Part shown: positions 58,554-64,000 of the stretch, in pieces
Position numbering within the stretch: the first letter of the stretch is position 1
Layout of the letters: every line of letters starts with the position of its first letter
Assembly (NCBI RefSeq): GCF_014841615.1
Contig: NZ_JACYUG010000004.1
Location: 259,283-323,282 of the forward strand
Source of the DNA: Sphingomonas sp. CFBP 8760
Lineage (GTDB): Bacteria > Pseudomonadota > Alphaproteobacteria > Sphingomonadales > Sphingomonadaceae
DNA length: 64,000 bases
Reading direction: 5' to 3'
Notes under the pieces: model-generated
Seen by the model: only the letters and a program-made list of their open reading frames with translations
Told to the model about the DNA's origin: nothing
Databases searched by the model: none
Made by a program: the position numbers and the translations under genes

Positions 58554-59033
58554 GTGCCAGCTAAGGCGATGGTGATGGTGGTTCTGTTTCTCGCTTTCTG
58601 GAGCGCCCTTACTGCCGCTAGGGGTACGCCTGTCGGCCGGCTGTTGCATCGGGTGATGGTCGAGATTCCAGCGGCCACCATTAATTCCACCACGCGCGGC
58701 CATATGCTTCTGGCTGCGGGGGCGTTTGGCTTTATCTGTATCGTCACGTGGTTTGGTGAAGCTGATGGTCTAAGAATGTTGGGCATGGCTGTGCCCGATG
58801 CCGCAGCATGGGTCACCACTTTCGAAATCACTGCGTATCTCGATGTAATATCCGCGCTTATTGCTGTCTCTACAGCCACACGGTTGAGGGCAATTAAGCT
58901 TCAGGTACTTACGGCCATTATGCCGCGATTTCATCGACTAGCTGGAAAACCCCGCAGCCGAAGCATACGCCAACGATGCCGCGCAAAAGCTGCAAACGAT
59001 GATGACGGCGGAGCGGTCGCACTCGCGAGTTAA
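58554..59033 (+). CDS. Hypothetical membrane protein, sphingomonad-type
   Basis: The 159-residue protein has three or four hydrophobic segments (MVVLFLAFWSALTAARG, HMLLAAGAFGFICIVTWFG, EITAYLDVISALIAVS) and a basic tail ending in KAANDDDGGAVALAS, a type of C-terminus often found in Sphingomonas membrane proteins. The listed start is GTG 58554; ATG 58575, with AAGG 8 bases before it, may be the real start. Function unknown. Confidence 0.55.
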   Translation: MPAKAMVMVVLFLAFWSALTAARGTPVGRLLHRVMVEIPAATINSTTRGHMLLAAGAFGFICIVTWFGEADGLRMLGMAVPDAAAWVTTFEITAYLDVISALIAVSTATRLRAIKLQVLTAIMPRFHRLAGKPRSRSIRQRCRAKAANDDDGGAVALAS

Positions 59034-59128
59034 GCCGAGTTTGGGTCTGCGTACTTACACTGCGAGCCAAGCCTAAAAATTGTGATCAAACCGCGCGGCC
59101 AAGTGCCGCTCGGCTGCGGGTGGTGTTT

Positions 59129-59458
59129 ATGACGTTCGGATTTCATACAGTAATCGATGCGCTTAGCTGGGCTATCGTCATGCTGCTGGGAATAAAGGTA
59201 GCGGCAACAATCATACTATTCGGCCGCGACAAGACTACGTGGTTTCATGCCGGATGGAGCGCAGGCCTTTGGTGGTTTACAAAGGTGACGCCGATACTTG
59301 CCGTGCCCTGCATGATCGCAATTGCCCTGCTACAAAACAAAATTGGAGATGCTTGGGCATACGGGGGTCTTATGGTTTTCGTCCTCATCGCTGTTCCAGT
59401 CGTTATCTGGCGGCGATTCTACCGGGCTTCGTCTTCGCGCGTTGAGCCAATTGGATAG
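59129..59458 (+). CDS. Hypothetical membrane protein
   Basis: The 109-residue protein has about three membrane segments (DALSWAIVMLLGIKVAATII, WWFTKVTPILAVPCMIAIAL, GGLMVFVLIAVPVVIW) and a short polar tail. It lies 95 bases after the other membrane protein, in lower-GC DNA. No family recognised and no good ribosome site, so only moderately sure. Confidence 0.45.
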   Translation: MTFGFHTVIDALSWAIVMLLGIKVAATIILFGRDKTTWFHAGWSAGLWWFTKVTPILAVPCMIAIALLQNKIGDAWAYGGLMVFVLIAVPVVIWRRFYRASSSRVEPIG

Positions 59459-59690
59459 TGGTTCCCGTTTCACCATCCTTTTTGGGAAAGGCGGCGGCGC
59501 ACTATGTCGACTATCGCCATCGGCGTTCCCGTAAGCGGATGATCTGCTCACCACCACTTTCAGACGTTCCGGCGCCGGCCGGTTCGGGTTGTGATGGCGG
59601 GCGGCATCGGCAGGGATGGGATGAATCATATCCGACCGGTGAGGGCGGCGGGATCGGCGGCGGGCCGATCCGCATCATCCGCCCCCGCCG

Positions 59691-62060
59691 TCAGATCGCG
59701 TGGCCCTCGGTGTCGCGCAGTACCTCGCGGCGGCCGACATGGTCGGGGCGGCCGACGATGCCGTCCTTCTCCATCTTTTCGATCAGGCGGGCGGCGGAGT
59801 TGTAGCCGATGCGGAGCTGGCGCTGGAGCCAGCTGGTCGATGCCTTCTGCGATTCGCACACCAGCTGGATCGCGGCGCGATATTGCTGCTCCTCCGCCGA
59901 ATCCTCACCCGTAGGCGCGCCTTCCAGCGCGAAGCTTTCCGCCGGTTCCTCGGTGACGGAGGAGATGTAGTCGGGCAGCCCCTGACCGCGCCAGTGATCC
60001 GCGACTGCGCGCACCTCGTCGTCGCTCATGAAAGGGCCGTGGACGCGGACGATGCCCTTGCCGCCGGGCATGTACAGCATGTCGCCGCGCCCCAGCAGCT
60101 GTTCGGCACCCTGTTCGCCCAGGATGGTGCGCGAATCGATCTTGCTGGTGACGTGGAAGCTGATCCGGGTCGGCAGGTTCGCCTTGATGACGCCGGTGAT
60201 GACGTCGACCGAGGGTCGCTGCGTCGCCATGATGAGGTGGATGCCCGCCGCGCGCGCCTTTTGCGCGAGGCGCTGGATCAGGAATTCCACCTCCTTGCCT
60301 GCGGTCATCATCAGGTCGGCGAGTTCGTCGACCACCACCACGATCTGGGGCAGGGGATCGTAGTCGAGCTTCTCCTCCTCGTAGATCGGCGCGCCGGTAT
60401 CGGCGTTGTAGCCGGTCTGCACCTTGCGGCCGAGCGGCTGGCCCTTCGCCTTCGCCGCGCGGACCTTGTCGTTGAAGCCCGCCAGGTTGCGCACACCGAC
60501 CGAGGACATCTGGCGATAGCGGTCCTCCATCGTCTCCACCGCCCATTTCAGCGCGCGCACCGCCTTGGCCGGATCGGTGACGACCGGCGAAAGGAGGTGG
60601 GGGATGTCGTCGTACATGATGAGTTCGAGCATCTTGGGGTCGATCATGATCATGCGGCACTGGTTCGGCGTGAGCCGGTAGAGCAGCGACAGGATCATGC
60701 AGTTCAACCCCACCGATTTGCCCGAGCCGGTGGTGCCCGCGACCAGCAGGTGCGGCATCGGCGCGAGATCGGTGATGACGGGATCGCCGGCGATGTTCTT
60801 GCCGAGGATGATGGGCAGCTGCGCGGCCTGATCCTCGAACGCCTGGCTGCCGACCATCTCGTGGAACGACACGGTTTCGCGGCGGGCGTTGGGCAGTTCG
60901 ATGCCGATGACGTTGCGGCCGGGGATCACCGCGACGCGCGCCGAGATCGCCGACATGTTGCGCGCGATGTCGTCCGCCAGCGCGATGACGCGGCTGGCCT
61001 TGATGCCGGGCGCCGGTTCCAGTTCGTACATCGTCACGACCGGGCCGGGCCGCACCTCGATGATCGAACCCTTGACGTGGAAATCGTCGAGCACGTTTTC
61101 GAGCAGGCGGGCGTTGCGCTCCAGCCCCGCCTTGTCGATCACGTTGCCGGCGGAGGGAGGCGCGGGGACGAGCAGGCCCAGCCCCGGCAGCACGTAATTG
61201 TCGGGCCGGTCGGTCGGTTGCTGGCGCTTGGGCGGGGCGGAGGCGAGGGTGGGCGCGGCCGGGCGGTCGGCGATCACCGGCGCGGGGCGGGGGGCGGCGT
61301 CCTCGTCCGGGCGGGGCAGCGCGCGGCGTTTCAGGTCGAGGGGTTCGGGATCGGCCTCCGCCCCGGCGACGTCGTCTGCATAGGGGGGGGCATAGGGGTC
61401 GGCATAGGGATCGTCGGCGTAAGCGGCGTCGGCCTCGTCGCCGGCCATGACCGCGCGGCGCGGGCGGCGCAGGCGCCAGCGATGCTCCGACAGGTCGATC
61501 TCCAGACTGCGAGCCCAGATGACGACGCCGGCGATCCCCGCGACCAGCCCGACCGCGCGGGCGCCCCACAGCATCACCAGCGGCTCGCCGGTGAAGGCCA
61601 GCGCCCAGTCGGTCGCCCCCGCCACCGCGATGCCGACGATCCCGCCCCAGCCCGCCGGCAGCGCCAGCACCGCCGAGGTCGAGATGAAGGCGAGCGCGCT
61701 GGCCATCAGCGCCACGCCCAGCGTCGCGCCGCGCAGCATCCGGCCCCAGCGGCCCGGCGGCACATCACGCCACAGGCGGGAGGCGACGATCGGGCCGACC
61801 GGCAGCAGCGCCGCGACGACGGGGCCGAACAGCGACAGCAACAGGTCCGCGATCCACGCACCGGGCAGCCCCAGCAGGTTGGCCGCGCCCTGCCCGGCGG
61901 CGGTGTTGATGGCGGGATCGCCAGGATGATAGCTGGCCAGCGCCAGCGCCAGCGCCAGCGTGACCATGCCGATCGTGACGGCGGCGATCAACGCGCCGCT
62001 GCGCACCGCGCCGGCCTTCACCGTCTCGCGCCACAACGCCGGCTGCGCCTGGCTGGCCAT
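59691..62060 (-). CDS. ftsK: DNA translocase FtsK
   Basis: FtsK anchors at the septum and pumps chromosome DNA to the dif site. The 789-residue protein has four or more N-terminal membrane segments, a short Pro/Ala-rich linker, the motor with Walker A AGTTGSGKSVG (about residue 441) and Walker B IVVVVDELADLMM, and the C-terminal gamma domain (TSWLQRQLRIGYNSAARLIE) that recognises KOPS sequences. The start ATG is 62060. UbiH-type gene lies divergently on the other side. In related species lolA follows directly, here it is 2.6 kb away. Confidence 0.96.
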   Translation of the reverse strand: MASQAQPALWRETVKAGAVRSGALIAAVTIGMVTLALALALASYHPGDPAINTAAGQGAANLLGLPGAWIADLLLSLFGPVVAALLPVGPIVASRLWRDVPPGRWGRMLRGATLGVALMASALAFISTSAVLALPAGWGGIVGIAVAGATDWALAFTGEPLVMLWGARAVGLVAGIAGVVIWARSLEIDLSEHRWRLRRPRRAVMAGDEADAAYADDPYADPYAPPYADDVAGAEADPEPLDLKRRALPRPDEDAAPRPAPVIADRPAAPTLASAPPKRQQPTDRPDNYVLPGLGLLVPAPPSAGNVIDKAGLERNARLLENVLDDFHVKGSIIEVRPGPVVTMYELEPAPGIKASRVIALADDIARNMSAISARVAVIPGRNVIGIELPNARRETVSFHEMVGSQAFEDQAAQLPIILGKNIAGDPVITDLAPMPHLLVAGTTGSGKSVGLNCMILSLLYRLTPNQCRMIMIDPKMLELIMYDDIPHLLSPVVTDPAKAVRALKWAVETMEDRYRQMSSVGVRNLAGFNDKVRAAKAKGQPLGRKVQTGYNADTGAPIYEEEKLDYDPLPQIVVVVDELADLMMTAGKEVEFLIQRLAQKARAAGIHLIMATQRPSVDVITGVIKANLPTRISFHVTSKIDSRTILGEQGAEQLLGRGDMLYMPGGKGIVRVHGPFMSDDEVRAVADHWRGQGLPDYISSVTEEPAESFALEGAPTGEDSAEEQQYRAAIQLVCESQKASTSWLQRQLRIGYNSAARLIEKMEKDGIVGRPDHVGRREVLRDTEGHAI

Positions 62061-62202
62061 CGCCCTGATTCCTTAGAAATATGATCCGGATTGAGGGGCA
62101 GAATCATCGGCCTTTGCGTTCATCCCGTCAAGTTTCCGGGAACATTGGCCGTCCGCGTGGCGGAACATTGGCAGCCCGCCGCCGGGGGAGTAGGACGGAC
62201 GC

Positions 62203-63417
62203 ATGGATAACGATGTCATCATCCTCGGCGGCGGACTCGTCGGCTCGACGCTGGCGCTGGCGCTGACCGCCTCCGGCCTGACCGCGGCGGTCGTCGACCC
62301 GGCCGATCCGGCGGTCATGCTCGCCCCCGGCTTCGACGGCCGCGCCTCCGCGATCGCGAGTGCCAGCGGGCGGATGCTGGAGGCGATCGGGATCGCGCCG
62401 GCGCTGGCGGGGCAGGGCTGCGCGATCCGGCAGATCCGGGTCAGCGACGGACTGGAACCCGGCAAGCTGGATTTCGTACCCGATGCCGACGATGGCGCGC
62501 TGGGCACGATGTACGAGAACAAGCTGCTGCGCCGCGCGCTGTTCGACGCCGCCACCGCCTCGCCCGCGATCGACCTGCGGATGAAGACGCGCGCGACGAC
62601 GGTGGAACGCGGCCCGCACGGCGTGACCGCGACGCTGGACGACGGCAGCACGCTGCGCGCGTCGTTGCTGGTCGCGGCCGAGGGGCGGAATTCGCCGACG
62701 CGCGCGGCGGCGGGGATCAACGTGGCGCGCTGGTCCTACGATCACGCCGCGATCGTCGGCGCGTTCCACCACGAACGCCCGCACGAGGATATCGCGTTCG
62801 AGATATTCTATCCCGCCGGGCCGTTCGCGCTGCTGCCGCTGGTCGACGACGCGGTCGGCCACCGGTCGGCGATCGTGTGGTCGGTGAAGGCGGAACACGG
62901 GCCGGGGCTGGTCAAGCTGTCCGACCGGGGTTTCCTGGCGGAGGCATCGGCGCGGATGGGCGGGTTCCTGGGCGAATTGTCCGCGCCCAGCCCGCGCGCC
63001 AGCTATCCGCTGGGGTTCCACCATGCCGCGCGGATCACCGCGGACCGGCTGGTGCTGGTCGGCGATGCCGCGCACGGCATCCATCCGATCGCGGGACAGG
63101 GGCTGAACCTGGGGATGCGCGACGTGGCGGCGCTGGCGGAGGTGCTGGTCGAGGGCCGGCGGCTGGGCCTCGACCTCGGCGATGCGCAGCTGCTGGCGCG
63201 GTATCAGCGGTGGCGCGGGCTGGATACGCTGGCGGTGGCGGCGGCGACCGACGGACTGACGCGGCTGTTCGGCGTGCCGGGGCGCACGGCCAGCGCGGTG
63301 CGGCGCTTCGGCATCTCCGCGGTCAACGCGATCCCGCCGCTCAAGAACCGTTTCATGGCGGAGGCACGCGGGGAAAGCGGCCAGTTGCCGCGATTGCTGC
63401 AGGGGTTGCCGGTCTGA
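62203..63417 (+). CDS. UbiH/Coq6-family FAD-dependent ring hydroxylase
   Basis: The 404-residue protein has the FAD-binding Rossmann motif ILGGGLVGSTLALAL at the N-terminus, the DG-like motif region and a C-terminal LVLVGDAAHGIHPIAGQGLN that contacts the flavin. It is the ubiquinone-synthesis hydroxylase type (UbiH/UbiF/Coq6), likely hydroxylating the ring of a ubiquinone precursor. It is divergent from ftsK, as is usual in Sphingomonadales. Which ring position it acts on is not decided by sequence. Confidence 0.92.
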   Translation: MDNDVIILGGGLVGSTLALALTASGLTAAVVDPADPAVMLAPGFDGRASAIASASGRMLEAIGIAPALAGQGCAIRQIRVSDGLEPGKLDFVPDADDGALGTMYENKLLRRALFDAATASPAIDLRMKTRATTVERGPHGVTATLDDGSTLRASLLVAAEGRNSPTRAAAGINVARWSYDHAAIVGAFHHERPHEDIAFEIFYPAGPFALLPLVDDAVGHRSAIVWSVKAEHGPGLVKLSDRGFLAEASARMGGFLGELSAPSPRASYPLGFHHAARITADRLVLVGDAAHGIHPIAGQGLNLGMRDVAALAEVLVEGRRLGLDLGDAQLLARYQRWRGLDTLAVAAATDGLTRLFGVPGRTASAVRRFGISAVNAIPPLKNRFMAEARGESGQLPRLLQGLPV

Positions 63418-63463
63418 TCCGCGGTTAACGGGGCGGCAGGATTTCGGGGTTAGTACCGGCGGC

Positions 63464-63826
63464 ATGACCGACGACGACTCCCTGCATGGCCGCGACAAGC
63501 GCAGCAGCGTCATCATCCGCGCGAGTGTGATCGTGGCGGGGATGCGCCTGGAACGCCGCGTTCGCAATCTTTCGCTGCACGGCGCGTGCATCGACAACCA
63601 GAACGACCTGATCGTCGGCGCGACCGTCTATGTCTCGATGGGGGCGCTGGACGATCTGGCTGCCGAGGTGATGTGGGCGAGCCCGCGACTGGCGGGGCTG
63701 CGCTTCACGCTGCCGATCGACCTAGAGGCGGCCCGGCGCCCGCGCGGCACGGGCACGGTGGCGAGCGCGGGCTGGATGCGCGACGTCGACAGCGCCTATC
63801 GCATCCGGGGCGGTCCCGCACGTTAG
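63464..63826 (+). CDS. PilZ-domain protein (possible c-di-GMP binder)
   Basis: The 120-residue protein is a single PilZ domain: RDKRSSVIIRASVIVAGM at the start, then NLSLHGACIDN which is the (D/N)xSxxG motif, and GLRFTLPIDL near the end. The first Arg motif (RxxxR) is only partly kept (KRSSVIIR), so c-di-GMP binding is likely but not certain. It follows the UbiH-type gene by 46 bases. Confidence 0.8.
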   Translation: MTDDDSLHGRDKRSSVIIRASVIVAGMRLERRVRNLSLHGACIDNQNDLIVGATVYVSMGALDDLAAEVMWASPRLAGLRFTLPIDLEAARRPRGTGTVASAGWMRDVDSAYRIRGGPAR

Positions 63827-63827
63827 G

Positions 63828-63947
63828 GCTGGATGACATCAGGTTGAACCGGATGTTCGTCGTTGCGAGCGGAGCGAAGCAATCCGGGGCGTCTTGGTCC
63901 GGCGCTGGATTGCTTCGCTCCGCTCGCAATGACGGATGGGGTTAGAC
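63828..63947. repeat. 120-bp interspersed palindromic repeat, copy 2
   Basis: This is the second copy of the element at 20750-20869; arms GCGAGCGGAGCGAAGCAATCC and GGATTGCTTCGCTCCGCTCGC are here perfectly complementary. It starts immediately after the PilZ stop (63826). Confidence 0.78.
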
Positions 63948-64000
63948 TAGAGCGTTTTCCGGCCGACCTGAGTCGAAGGGGATTCACACGGGCGTGCTGA

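Noticed and set aside
59700..62084. A 794-codon open frame opposite ftsK
   Set aside because: Complete overlap with a certain gene (ftsK) and a product without any domain; the codon third positions fit ftsK, not this frame.

Overview
The window is GC-rich, densely coded chromosomal DNA of an alphaproteobacterium, most likely a Sphingomonas or close relative. The signs are a TonB-dependent receptor whose plug starts with a DIVVTG stretch, a PEPxxWA-CTERM surface protein, a xanthophyll (crtZ-crtW) operon, the alphaproteobacterial order ftsK / lolA / xth, and PmtA-type phospholipid methylation. No plasmid or phage replication genes, integrase or transposase gene were seen.

Left part (1-20700): the start of a symporter-type sensor kinase, a DUF389 membrane protein overlapping a ClC channel, recF closed by a perfect 21-bp stem, a PRISE-type reductase with an EthD-domain protein and a divergent HxlR regulator, a TonB receptor behind two LacI-type operators, a BLUF photoreceptor, an AEC transporter coupled to an FAD/NAD-binding protein, and a PiT phosphate transporter. 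A lipid neighbourhood follows: phosphatidylserine decarboxylase, a class III aminotransferase, a small multi-pass membrane protein and a PmtA-like methyltransferase. Then comes an LpxH-like phosphatase coupled to a GT4 glycosyltransferase.

Middle (20700-43500): a lower-GC, gene-poor stretch with a 120-bp palindromic repeat and a CRISPR-like repeat pair; thiC behind a TPP riboswitch; two tandem Tat-exported ferritin-like proteins; MipA and DUF2141 proteins; a tightly overlapping carotenoid operon (crtZ, crtW, a sterol-desaturase-family hydroxylase, probably CrtG-like); manganese catalase and small stress-type proteins; an SDR; two MFS transporters; a glycosidase-like secreted protein; an amino acid permease; a DEVH helicase; and a PEP-CTERM protein.

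Metal island (about 43700-53600): 31-bp inverted repeats (26 of 31 identical) bracket a 9.9-kb block. It holds two MerR regulators with their own dyad promoters, a glutaredoxin-MauE fusion, a Cys-doublet periplasmic peptide, a CDF exporter, a His-rich peptide and a Czc-type RND tripartite pump. The block contains no transposase and its right end abuts tRNA-Lys.

Right part (53600-64000): tRNA-Lys, folK, ribA, xth, lolA, ftsK, a UbiH-type hydroxylase and a PilZ protein. A 2.5-kb lower-GC insert of unrecognised genes separates lolA from ftsK. A second copy of the 120-bp repeat closes the window.
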